This document shows positions 1-6,306 of a stretch of 21,227 nucleotides of DNA, one piece after another. Made by a program: the position numbers and the translations under genes. Under the pieces are notes generated by a model. The model did not search any database, had not been told where the DNA came from, and was given only the letters and a program-made list of their open reading frames with translations. The stretch is from DASXYG01 sp036502625. GTDB lineage: Bacteria; Actinomycetota; Actinomycetes; Streptosporangiales; Streptosporangiaceae. The DNA is taken from assembly GCA_036502625.1 (NCBI GenBank), contig DASXYG010000113.1:1-21227 (forward strand). The letters are read 5' to 3'. Numbering within the stretch: position 1 is the first letter of the stretch; every line of letters starts with the position of its first letter.

Positions 1-75
1 GAGGTCGCGGGGGCTGAGGTCGCGGGGGCTGAGGTCGCGGGGGCTGAGGTCGCGGGGGCTGAGGTCGCGGGGGCA
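1..75. repeat. 15-bp tandem microrepeat, five units
   Basis: The unit GAGGTCGCGGGGGCT occurs head-to-tail starting at 1, 16, 31, 46 and 61. The first four copies are identical and the fifth changes in its last base. The unit matches the head of the longer repeat that follows (GAGGTCGCGGGAGGGCA type), so it looks like a local slippage expansion of that head. The window starts inside the run, so the true copy number is unknown. No gene is visible here. Confidence 0.95.
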
Positions 76-960
76 CAGCGTGGTCTTACCGGCGCCAGTA
101 CCGCCCTCGAGGCCGAGTGCCACGCTGCGGAGGACGCGAACGAGAGGCCCAGGTGAGGGCGGAGCTCTGCGGGCCAGCCTTGGATATGGGTGACTGGGGT
201 CGCAGGGGGCTGTCGCGCGCAGCGCGGCCTTTCTGCGTACGGGAGATGCCTGCCCGAGGCCGAGCCACGCTGCGGAGGACACGAAGGAGAGGCTCAGGTG
301 AGGGCGGAGACCTGCGGGCCAACCTTGGATATGGGTGACTGGGGTCGCAGGGGGGCAGTCGCGCGCAGCGCGGCCTTTATCGCGTACGAGCGCTGCGTGC
401 CCGGGGCCGAGAACCACGCCGCGGAGAACACGAATGAGAGGCACAGGTGAGGGCGGAGCCCCCGCGGCCCAACCCTGAGGACGCCCGGCTGAGGTCGCGG
501 GAAGGCAGTCGCGCGCAGCGCGGCCTTATCTGCGCGCGAACGCGCCCACCCAACCCGAGAGCCACGCCGCGGAGGACGCGAACGAAGCCCAGGTGAGGGC
601 GGAGCCCTGCGGGCCAACCTTGGATACGGGTGACTGAGGTCGCGGGAGGGCAGTCGCGCGCAGCGCGGCCTTTCTGCGTACGGGAGATGCCTGCCCGAGG
701 CCGAGCCACGCTACGGAGGACGACCGAGGGGCGCAGGTTAGGGCGGAGCCCCCGCGGCCCAACCCTGAGGACGCCCGGCTGAGGTCGCGGGAAGACTGTC
801 GCGCGCAGCGCGGCCTTATCTACGCGTGAACGCGTCCACCCAACCCGAGAGCCATGCTGCGGAGAACACGGAGGGGAGGCACAGGTGAGGGCGATGAAGT
901 CGCGGGAAGACTGTCGCGCGTAGCGCGGTCTTTATCGCGTACGGGGCGCCCAGCCGGGAG
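62..960. repeat. Tandem array of about 145-bp non-coding repeats
   Basis: Copies begin with a GGTCGCGG-like head at 198, 343, 493, 638, 783 and 898, spaced 145, 150, 145, 145 and 115 bp. A more divergent copy lies at 62-197, and the last copy fades near 960. Each copy after the first carries GTCGCGC-GCA-GCGCGGC (from 212, 358, 508, 653, 798, 913), a 7-bp stem (one G-T pair) with a 3-nt loop, followed by CTT. The copy at 913 changes only the loop and the outer pairs. Units also share AGGTGAGGGCGGAG. The 145-bp period is not a multiple of three, so open frames here fall in different phases in successive copies. I therefore read the region as non-coding. From 961 to 1051 there is only a short leader before pdxK, with no convincing promoter. 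Confidence 0.88.
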
Positions 961-1051
961 AGCCAGCCCGGGGGCGGCTGCGTGGGTGGGTACGACGTAA
1001 TCTTGCGGCGGGTGGGCGCGTACGACGAGCATCGATGGGAAGCGGGTGCCG

Positions 1052-1852
1052 ATGACCGGCCTGGCATATGTGATCGCGGGTTCGGAAGCGACCGGAGGGG
1101 CGGGGATCCAGGCGGATCTCAAGACCTTCCAGCAGCTCGGGACGTTCGGGCTGGGGACGATCACGTGCATCGTCTCCTTCGATCCGAAGGACGGCTGGGC
1201 GCACCGGTTCGTGCCGGTCGACGCGCAGGTCATCGCCGACCAGATCGAGGCGGCGACGTCCTGCTACGACCTCGACACCGTCAAGATCGGCATGCTCGGC
1301 ACGCCTGAGACGATCGACACGGTCGCCGACGGGCTCCAGCGGCAGAGCTGGCGGAACGTGGTGCTCGACCCGGTGCTCATCTGCAAGGGCCAGGAGCCGG
1401 GCGCCGCGCTGGACACCGACAAGGCGCTCACGGCGCGCGTCCTGCCGCTGGCGACCGTCGTCACGCCTAACCGGTTCGAGGCGATGACGCTGGCCGGCAT
1501 GGACGCCATCGACACGGTGGACGACCTCGTCGAGGCCGCGCGCCGCATCCACGACCTCGGGCCCGCGTACGTGATCGCCAAAGGCGGCGTCGAGCTGCCG
1601 GGGCCGGATGCCGTGGACGTGCTGTACGACGGCTCAGAGGCGACCGTGCTCAGGGCGCCCAAGATCGGGGACAACCGGGTCAGCGGCGCGGGGTGCACGT
1701 TCGCGGCGGCGATCACCGCGGAGCTGGCGAAGGGCGCGACGGTGCCGGGGGCCGTGGACGTCGCCAAGCGGATGGTGCGCGCCGGCATCGAGGAGCGGCT
1801 CACCGGCCACACCCCGTTCGACGCCATCAGGACGGTCTCCCCCGGGGCCTGA
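1052..1852 (+). CDS. pdxK: Pyridoxal kinase, dual-cysteine (ThiD-like) type
   Basis: Predicted cytoplasmic ribokinase-fold enzyme that phosphorylates pyridoxine/pyridoxal (and possibly hydroxymethylpyrimidine) with ATP in B6 salvage. The 266-residue protein has the substrate loop AGSEATGGAGIQADLKTF at 9-26, the DPVLICKG segment at 106-113, and the C-terminal anion-hole/ATP motif SGAGCTFAAA at 211-220. It closely resembles the Bacillus subtilis PdxK pattern, and both cysteines of the dual-Cys pyridoxal kinases (here C111 and C215) are present, which favours B6 kinase over pure ThiD. I chose ATG 1052 because GGGAAG (1037-1042) lies 9 nt upstream. An in-frame GTG at 1046 would add two residues but sits only 3 nt from that site. 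The gene follows the tandem repeat array directly. It converges on the next gene with a 5-nt gap and no terminator. Confidence 0.88.
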   Translation: MTGLAYVIAGSEATGGAGIQADLKTFQQLGTFGLGTITCIVSFDPKDGWAHRFVPVDAQVIADQIEAATSCYDLDTVKIGMLGTPETIDTVADGLQRQSWRNVVLDPVLICKGQEPGAALDTDKALTARVLPLATVVTPNRFEAMTLAGMDAIDTVDDLVEAARRIHDLGPAYVIAKGGVELPGPDAVDVLYDGSEATVLRAPKIGDNRVSGAGCTFAAAITAELAKGATVPGAVDVAKRMVRAGIEERLTGHTPFDAIRTVSPGA

Positions 1853-1857
1853 CCGCC

Positions 1858-2319
1858 TCAGGGCAGCGTGGCCGCCGCGGTCGCGAGGGCGGCGAGGCGT
1901 AGGGCGTTCGCGCGGTGCCAGGCGGCGACCATGCGGCGGCGGTCGTGCCCGCTCAGCGGCTCGGCGGACGTCAGTAGGCGGATGTTGACCGTGCGTACGA
2001 GGTGGGCGGTCAGCGCGACCGCCACGGTCATGCTCGCCGCGTGCGCCGTGATCACGCGGCGGTCGCCGCCGGACTGCCAGCTCCGCACCAGGGTGAGGGC
2101 CGTGGCGCCGAACATCGCGGGCGCGGCGGGGGCGTAGTAGCGCAGCGGGCTGCCCGGCCCGAGCAGGCGCGGGGCGCGCGCGGCGTGGGCGTCCGCGAGG
2201 AGCTGCGGCATGCCGACCAGGGCCTCGTACAGGTTGCCGAACAGCCAGGCGGTCTGGCCGAGCCGCGCCGCCGTGCGGTACCAGGGTCGCGGCGGGTGCG
2301 GCCGCGCGCGGGTGTCCAT
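1858..2319 (-). CDS. Small membrane protein, DUF1772-like
   Basis: A 153-residue protein with about four hydrophobic stretches: around 18-40 (WLFGNLYEALVG), 62-82, 91-112 and the C-terminal Ala/Leu-rich end. The motif WLFGNLYEALVGMPQLLAD, the RYYAPAAP segment and a late AWHRAN motif recall actinobacterial DUF1772-type small membrane proteins, whose role is unknown here. I chose ATG 2319 because a longer frame from 2382 would overlap the upstream HxlR gene. The 20-nt gap from the HxlR stop and the same orientation suggest one transcript in the order hxlR then this gene. Such pairs often place an exporter or accessory protein under the regulator, but that is inference. The family assignment is tentative; membrane location is better supported. 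Confidence 0.6.
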   Translation of the reverse strand: MDTRARPHPPRPWYRTAARLGQTAWLFGNLYEALVGMPQLLADAHAARAPRLLGPGSPLRYYAPAAPAMFGATALTLVRSWQSGGDRRVITAHAASMTVAVALTAHLVRTVNIRLLTSAEPLSGHDRRRMVAAWHRANALRLAALATAAATLP

Positions 2320-2339
2320 GGCCGGGAATCTACCGCCGG

Positions 2340-2678
2340 TCAGTCGGGGGCGCCGAGCGTGCCCGCCCAGCGGTCGGCCCAATTCACGAGGGGGCGCAGG
2401 GCCTCGTACGCCTCCCGGCCGAGCGGGGTGAGGGCGTGGCGGCGGTCGTCGAGCTGGTGGACGAGGCCGACCTCGGCGAGCTCGACCAGGCGCTGGCGGA
2501 GCACGCTGGACGACATGTCGTCGCAGCGCTGCTGGAGGGCGCGGAACCCGGCGGGGCCGTCGCGCAGCTCCCAGATGACGCGCAGGCTCCAGCGGCGCCC
2601 GAACAGGTCGAGCGCCGCCATGAGCGGGCGCCCGGTGGTCGATCCGCGGACCGGTCGGCCCGGCTTCGGTAGCGCCAT
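2340..2678 (-). CDS. HxlR-family winged-helix transcriptional regulator
   Basis: A 112-residue DNA-binding protein whose core is the HxlR pattern: ALDLFGRRWSLRVIWELRDG at 22-41, then FRALQQRCDDMSSSVLRQRL at 45-64 (the recognition helix) and the wing GLVHQLDDRRHALTPLGREA at 71-90. Length is normal for the family (about 100-130). HxlR proteins are dimeric regulators that often sense small reactive molecules. ATG 2678 follows a G-rich GGGACGGGG segment a few bases upstream. The gene diverges from the flavin oxidoreductase at 2768, leaving an 89-bp shared control region with an inverted repeat. It probably controls that gene and itself. It is probably co-transcribed with the small membrane gene downstream. 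Confidence 0.85.
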   Translation of the reverse strand: MALPKPGRPVRGSTTGRPLMAALDLFGRRWSLRVIWELRDGPAGFRALQQRCDDMSSSVLRQRLVELAEVGLVHQLDDRRHALTPLGREAYEALRPLVNWADRWAGTLGAPD

Positions 2679-2703
2679 CGTCCCCGTCCCGGCTGGTGCT
2701 TCT

Positions 2704-2740
2704 GTTTCCGAAACGCTAGCATCGGTCGCCGCTTCGGAAA
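2704..2740. promoter_or_regulatory. Candidate operator between hxlR-type gene and flavin oxidoreductase
   Basis: TTTCCGAA at 2705-2712 and its exact reverse complement TTCGGAAA at 2733-2740 form an inverted repeat with a 20-nt gap. The left arm also sits in its own near-palindrome GTTTC-C-GAAAC (2704-2714). The palindrome GCTAGC (2715-2720) with TAGCAT (2717-2722), a possible plus-strand -10, lies between the arms. The region is less GC-rich than its surroundings and is the only control space for two divergent genes. Autoregulator binding is inferred, not seen. Confidence 0.5.
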
Positions 2741-2767
2741 TCGAATCATGGGATCCCGGGAGGCCGC

Positions 2768-3766
2768 ATGCCGTACGCCCTGAAGACCGACCTGTGCGCG
2801 CGTCTCGGCATCGAGCTGCCGATCGTCCAGGCGCCCATCGGCTCCGCGGCGACGCCGGAGCTCGCGGCCGCCGTCTCGCGCGCCGGCGGCCTCGGCACGC
2901 TGGCGCTGACCTGGGTCTCCCCCGAGGCGGCGGCCCGGCAGGTGCGCGAGGTCCGTACGCGCACGGACCGGCCGTACGGCGTGAACCTCGTGCTGGACTT
3001 CCCCGTGGACGACGTGCTCGGCGCCTGCCTGGACGCGGGCGCGCCGATCGTGTCCACGTTCTGGGGCGACCCCGCCGCCGTCGCGGACCGCGTGCGCGCC
3101 GCGGGCGCGTTCCACCTTCACACGGTGGGCTCGGTCGCGGAGGCCGAGCAGGCGGTACGGGCCGGGGTGGACGTCGTGGTGGCGCAGGGCTGGGAGGCCG
3201 GCGGCCACGTACGCGGCCAGGTGGCCACGCTGGCGCTGGTGCCCGCCGTGGTGGACGCGGTGGGCCCGGTGCCGGTCGTGGCGGCCGGCGGCATCGGCGA
3301 CGGGCGCGGGCTCGCCGCGGTCCTCGCGCTCGGCGCCCAGGCGGGCTGGCTCGGCACCCGGTTCCTGACCGCGGCGGAGGCCGACACCCATCAGGTGTAC
3401 CGGGACGCCGTACGCGCCGCAGGGCCCGGCGACACCGCCTACACCCGGTGTTTCGACGGCGGCTGGCCGGACGCGCCGCACCGCGCGCTGCGCAACCCGA
3501 CCATCGCGGCATGGGACGCGGCCGGCCGCCCGGCGGCGCCCGGCCGGCCCGGCGAGGGCGCCGTGGTGGCCACGGACGCGCACGGCCGCGACCACCTGCG
3601 GTACGGCGACATGGTGCCGATCTCCGGGATGACCGGCGACCTGGCGGCGCTGGCGATGTACGCGGGCCAGTCGGCGGGCGTGGCCGGCGGCGAGGCGCCC
3701 GCGGAGCGGATCGTCGCCGGCCTCGCCGAGCAGGCCGTACGCGCGGCGGCGATCGCACGGCGGTAG
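2768..3766 (+). CDS. Nitronate monooxygenase-like flavin oxidoreductase
   Basis: A 332-residue FMN-dependent TIM-barrel enzyme of the nitronate monooxygenase / 2-nitropropane dioxygenase family, predicted cytoplasmic. Seen motifs: QAPIGSAATPELAAAVSRAG at 21-40 (N-terminal FMN motif), AQGWEAGGHVRG at 139-150 with H147 in the place of the family's catalytic His, PVVAAGGIGDGRG at 169-181 and GAQAGWLGTRFL at 189-200 (phosphate-binding end). Family members oxidise nitronates, detoxifying propionate-3-nitronate or nitroalkanes; others are reductases, so the substrate is open. ATG 2768 has a good GGGAGG site at 2757-2762. It diverges from the HxlR regulator, a common arrangement for an inducible detoxification enzyme. 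It converges on the P450 gene with only 1 nt between the stop codons and no terminator. Confidence 0.85.
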   Translation: MPYALKTDLCARLGIELPIVQAPIGSAATPELAAAVSRAGGLGTLALTWVSPEAAARQVREVRTRTDRPYGVNLVLDFPVDDVLGACLDAGAPIVSTFWGDPAAVADRVRAAGAFHLHTVGSVAEAEQAVRAGVDVVVAQGWEAGGHVRGQVATLALVPAVVDAVGPVPVVAAGGIGDGRGLAAVLALGAQAGWLGTRFLTAAEADTHQVYRDAVRAAGPGDTAYTRCFDGGWPDAPHRALRNPTIAAWDAAGRPAAPGRPGEGAVVATDAHGRDHLRYGDMVPISGMTGDLAALAMYAGQSAGVAGGEAPAERIVAGLAEQAVRAAAIARR

Positions 3767-3767
3767 G

Positions 3768-5033
3768 TCAGGTCCAGGTGACGGGCAGTTCGTGCACGCC
3801 GTAGATGAACGAGTCCTGCTTGAACGGGATGCTGCCGAGATCGGTGGCCAGGCGAAGGGTGGGGACGCGCTTGGCGAGCGCGGCGTAGACGACCTGGAGC
3901 TCCAGGCGGGCGAGCGGCTGCCCGAGGCACTGGTGGACGCCGTGGCTGAAGGCCAGGTGGCGGCGGGCGTCGCGGCGCACGTCGAGCGCGTCGCCGTCCG
4001 GGAAGACGTCCGGATCGCGGTTGCCCATCTCGTTGAGCAGGATCATGCCCTCGCCCGCGCGGATCGTCCGGCCCGCGACCTCCATGTCCTCTAGCGCGAC
4101 GCGGCGCATGCCGAGGTGCGGGATGTGCAGGTAGCGGAGCAGCTCCTCGACGGTGTTGGCGGCCGTCTTCGGGTCGTCGGCGGCGCGCAGCGCGGCCCAC
4201 TGGCCGGGGTGCTCCAGCAGGGCGAGCGTGCCGAGCGCGATCATGTTCGCGGTCGTCTCGTGTCCGGCGAACAGCAGCAGGACGGCGATCGAGACCGCCT
4301 CGGGCACGGTCAGGCCGCCGTTCGCGACCCGCTCCCCCAGGTCGGACAGCACGTCCTCACGCGGGTCGGCGCGCTTGGCCTCCAGCAGCGCGCCGAGGTA
4401 CTCGGCCAGGTTGCGGTGGGCGCCGTACCGCTGCTCGGGCGTCGAGCTGCGCGTGATGATCGTCCGGCTGTTGTCCTGGAAGAAGGCGTGGTCGTCGTAC
4501 GGCACGCCGAGCAGCTCGCAGATCACCAGGGACGGCACGGGCAGCGCGAACGCGTCGACCAGGTCGACCGGGTTCGGCCCGGCCAGCATGTCGTCGAGCA
4601 GGCCGTCGACGATCCGCTCGACGGCCGGGCGCATGGCCTCGATGCGGCGGACCGTGAACGACCCGGTGACCATCCGGCGCAGCCGGGCGTGCTCGGGGTC
4701 GTCCATGTTGATGAAGCTCAGGTGCGCGGTGCCGGAGGCCGCGCCCTCGGTGTCGTCCGTACGGCCGGGTTCGGCGGCCGGGCTCTCGGGGCGCGGGAAG
4801 CCGGGCAGGCGCGGGTCGACGCTGACGCGGGGGTCGGCGAGCAGCGCGCGCTGGTCGGCGTACCGGGTCACCACCCAGGGTGTGCCGCCGTTGCGCAGCC
4901 TGACCCGCGTCACCGGGCCGGCGTCCTGGAGGTCGCGGAACGCCGGCGGCGGGTCGAACGGGCATCCCGCGGCGCGGGGCATCGGGAACTCGGGGAGCTC
5001 CGTGCCGGCGGGCGGGTCGGTGGTCTCGGTCAT
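3768..5033 (-). CDS. Cytochrome P450, CYP105-like
   Basis: A 421-residue soluble bacterial P450. Seen: the FPMPRAAGCPFDPP N-terminal signature common in CYP105-type proteins, the I-helix oxygen-binding motif AGHETT at 256-261, the K-helix ExxR pair E297/R300, and the heme loop FSHGVHQCLG with the cysteine ligand C369. All essential residues are present, so it should be an active monooxygenase. The substrate is unknown; relatives act on macrolides, vitamin D and xenobiotics. ATG 5033 has a strong GGAGGAA site ending 5 nt upstream. It shares one base with the TetR stop (TGATG), so the two genes are translationally coupled. No ferredoxin or reductase gene lies next to it, so electrons must come from partners encoded elsewhere. 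TetR control is likely. Confidence 0.93.
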   Translation of the reverse strand: MTETTDPPAGTELPEFPMPRAAGCPFDPPPAFRDLQDAGPVTRVRLRNGGTPWVVTRYADQRALLADPRVSVDPRLPGFPRPESPAAEPGRTDDTEGAASGTAHLSFINMDDPEHARLRRMVTGSFTVRRIEAMRPAVERIVDGLLDDMLAGPNPVDLVDAFALPVPSLVICELLGVPYDDHAFFQDNSRTIITRSSTPEQRYGAHRNLAEYLGALLEAKRADPREDVLSDLGERVANGGLTVPEAVSIAVLLLFAGHETTANMIALGTLALLEHPGQWAALRAADDPKTAANTVEELLRYLHIPHLGMRRVALEDMEVAGRTIRAGEGMILLNEMGNRDPDVFPDGDALDVRRDARRHLAFSHGVHQCLGQPLARLELQVVYAALAKRVPTLRLATDLGSIPFKQDSFIYGVHELPVTWT

Positions 5034-5701
5034 CACGTTCCTCCGGTTCGGGGGGTGCGGCGGGTGACGGGCGCGGGCCACAGGCCGGCGATCGCGTCGA
5101 TCAGGCCGGTGGCCAGGTCGTCCCAGCTCGGCTGGAGGGTGGGGGTGCCGTCGGCGAGGGCGCGCTCGCGCTCGGCGCACATCTGCGCGATGAGGTGGCG
5201 CGCCATGATGGCCCGCTCCTCGTGGACGGCGGGCGGCAGGTCGGGCAGGCAGCCGTTCAGGCCGAGCAGGAGCGTCCGCAGCGATTCGGACGTCAGGGCC
5301 TCTTCGACCAGGATCTCGTGGAGCGCGGGATCGCTGGTGACCTGCACGGTGAACCGCGCGAACCAGGTCGGGCCGCCCAGCGAGGCGAGGTGCCCGGTGA
5401 ACGGGCGCACCAGGCAGGCGATCCAGTCGCGTACGTCGTCCGAGCCGGCCGCCGCGGCCGTCATCTCCGCGCGGGACCGCTCCACCTGTTCGGCGTGGCG
5501 GCGGGAGATCGCGCGGACGAGGTCGGCCTTCGTGCCGAAGTGGTAGCCGACGGCGGCGCTGTTGCCCTGCCCGGCGGCCTCGCTGATCTGGCGGTTCGAC
5601 ACCGTGTGGATGCCGTGCTCGGCGTACAGCCGTACGGCGGTGTCGAGGATCGCGGTACGCGTGGCCCCGCCGCGTTCGGGGCGTGTGCTCGTCTCGGCCA
5701 T
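5033..5701 (-). CDS. TetR-family transcriptional regulator
   Basis: A 222-residue regulator. The N-terminal helix-turn-helix spans about 13-60: ATRTAILDTAVRLYAEHGIH, then ISEAAGQGNSAAVGYHFGTK, the recognition helix and YHF-GTK hallmark of TetR proteins. The remaining helical part is the ligand-binding and dimerisation domain. ATG 5701 is preceded by an AT-rich segment with a partial palindrome. No clear ribosome binding site is visible, and the inferred leader is short. The gene is first in a two-gene unit with the P450, sharing one base at the stop/start junction. The TetR protein is therefore likely a ligand-responsive repressor of itself and the P450; the ligand may be the P450 substrate, which is inference. 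Confidence 0.9.
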   Translation of the reverse strand: MAETSTRPERGGATRTAILDTAVRLYAEHGIHTVSNRQISEAAGQGNSAAVGYHFGTKADLVRAISRRHAEQVERSRAEMTAAAAGSDDVRDWIACLVRPFTGHLASLGGPTWFARFTVQVTSDPALHEILVEEALTSESLRTLLLGLNGCLPDLPPAVHEERAIMARHLIAQMCAERERALADGTPTLQPSWDDLATGLIDAIAGLWPAPVTRRTPRTGGT

Positions 5702-5712
5702 CGGCCGAACTC

Positions 5713-5726
5713 AATCACATGATTTA
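5713..5726 (-). promoter_or_regulatory. Candidate TetR operator and -10 element
   Basis: AATCA-CA-TGATT (5713-5724) is an imperfect palindrome with 5-bp arms directly upstream of the TetR start. Read on the minus strand, the overlapping TAAATC (5726-5721) could be a -10 box, giving a leader of roughly 10-15 nt. The segment stands out as AT-rich in a very GC-rich region. Repression by the TetR protein through this site is inferred. Confidence 0.4.
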
Positions 5727-5746
5727 AAAGTCCTCAACTCGGGGCG

Positions 5747-6133
5747 CTAGGGGCGGTCGCGCCGGGCCGCATGGACGGAGTCGAAGATCGGGAGCACCTT
5801 GTCCAGGTCGGTGACGCGCAGCAGGCGGCGGATCTGGGGGCGGCGGGAGACCAGGCAGAGCCGGCCGTCGTGTGCCTCGACGCGGTGGCGGAGGCCGAGC
5901 AGCGCGCGGAGGCCGGCGGCGGCGATGTAGTCGACGCGGTCGAGATCGAGGATCAGGTCGCGCATGTCGGCGGGTTCGAGGACGTCGAGGCGTGCCCTGA
6001 GGGTCGGCACCGTCGCGATGTCGAGCTCGCCGCGTACCGCCAGGATCGTCGCGTGGCCACGGCGCCGCCTCCGTACGTGCAGGTCGGCGCCTATGGCAAG
6101 GAATGGGTCGGTCTTCGTCCAGATCACAGCCAC
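5747..6133 (-). CDS. STAS-domain anti-sigma factor antagonist-like protein
   Basis: About 128 residues, nearly all one STAS domain: HATILAVRGELDIATVP at 27-43, the helix TLRARLDVLEP, the strand LILDLDRVDYI at 60-70, and AAAGLRALLG at 71-80. In SpoIIAA/RsbV proteins the last segment reads D-S-S/T-G-L and its first Ser is phosphorylated by the anti-sigma kinase. Here the three positions are Ala-Ala-Ala (A72 at the phosphosite). The fold is clear but the classical switch cannot operate, so it may be constitutively active, or a structural or sensor STAS protein. I prefer GTG 6133, preceded by GGGGGGATCA, over ATGs at 6190, 6229 or 6241 because those would run through the less GC-rich intergenic control region. 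It diverges from the fused sigma factor. It precedes the TetR gene on the same strand by 45 nt. Confidence 0.8.
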   Translation of the reverse strand: MAVIWTKTDPFLAIGADLHVRRRRRGHATILAVRGELDIATVPTLRARLDVLEPADMRDLILDLDRVDYIAAAGLRALLGLRHRVEAHDGRLCLVSRRPQIRRLLRVTDLDKVLPIFDSVHAARRDRP

Positions 6134-6214
6134 TGATCCCCCCGGATATTGGCTTCCGATGACAGGGAGAGCGGGGGCGGGCGGTCCCATGACGCGGGTC
6201 TTCTGTGACCTAGC

Positions 6215-6277
6215 CCACTTTTCTCCCATAGTGGTACGCAAGTACCCTGCGAAGCCGACTATGTATCACCTGTGATA
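6215..6277. promoter_or_regulatory. Cluster of three inverted repeats in a divergent control region
   Basis: The 173-bp space between the STAS and sigma genes holds three perfect inverted repeats: CCACT (6215-6219) with AGTGG (6230-6234); GGTAC-GCAA-GTACC (6233-6246); and TATCAC-CT-GTGATA (6264-6277). The last lies 30 nt before the sigma start codon and overlaps a possible -10 (TATGTA, 6260-6265). This is the densest set of operator-like signals in the window. The binding proteins are unknown. Confidence 0.5.
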
Positions 6278-6306
6278 TCGCCAGGTTAAGCGTGGGGGGA
6301 AAGCGA

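Noticed and set aside
1..960. CRISPR array
   Set aside because: Repeats are adjacent or about 145 bp apart with related sequence between them; no unique spacers of regular length and no cas genes.
988..1026. Promoter for pdxK using GGGTAC or TTGCGG with TACGAC
   Set aside because: The spacing between the boxes is about 12 nt and neither matches a known consensus well enough.
86..1067. Several overlapping open frames of 70-137 residues on both strands in the repeat array
   Set aside because: They follow the 145-bp units in shifting phases, have Arg/Pro/Ala-rich low-complexity translations and no domain.
2002..3804. 600-residue open frame on the plus strand
   Set aside because: It is a shadow running antisense to the HxlR gene and out of phase with the flavoprotein gene; composition is Arg/Gly-rich and no motif is present.
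4116..5546. 476-residue plus-strand frame opposite the P450
   Set aside because: Antisense shadow of a P450 with every catalytic motif intact; long opposite frames are normal in high-GC coding DNA.
3768..5714. A single 648-residue TetR-P450 fusion
   Set aside because: The frame upstream of 5033 gives an Arg/Pro-rich translation, while the TetR protein is perfect in another frame and its stop overlaps the P450 ATG. They are two coupled genes.
2340..5714. Secondary-metabolite gene cluster (P450, flavoprotein, TetR, HxlR)
   Set aside because: No polyketide, peptide, terpene or RiPP scaffold enzyme, and the genes lie in separate opposing units.
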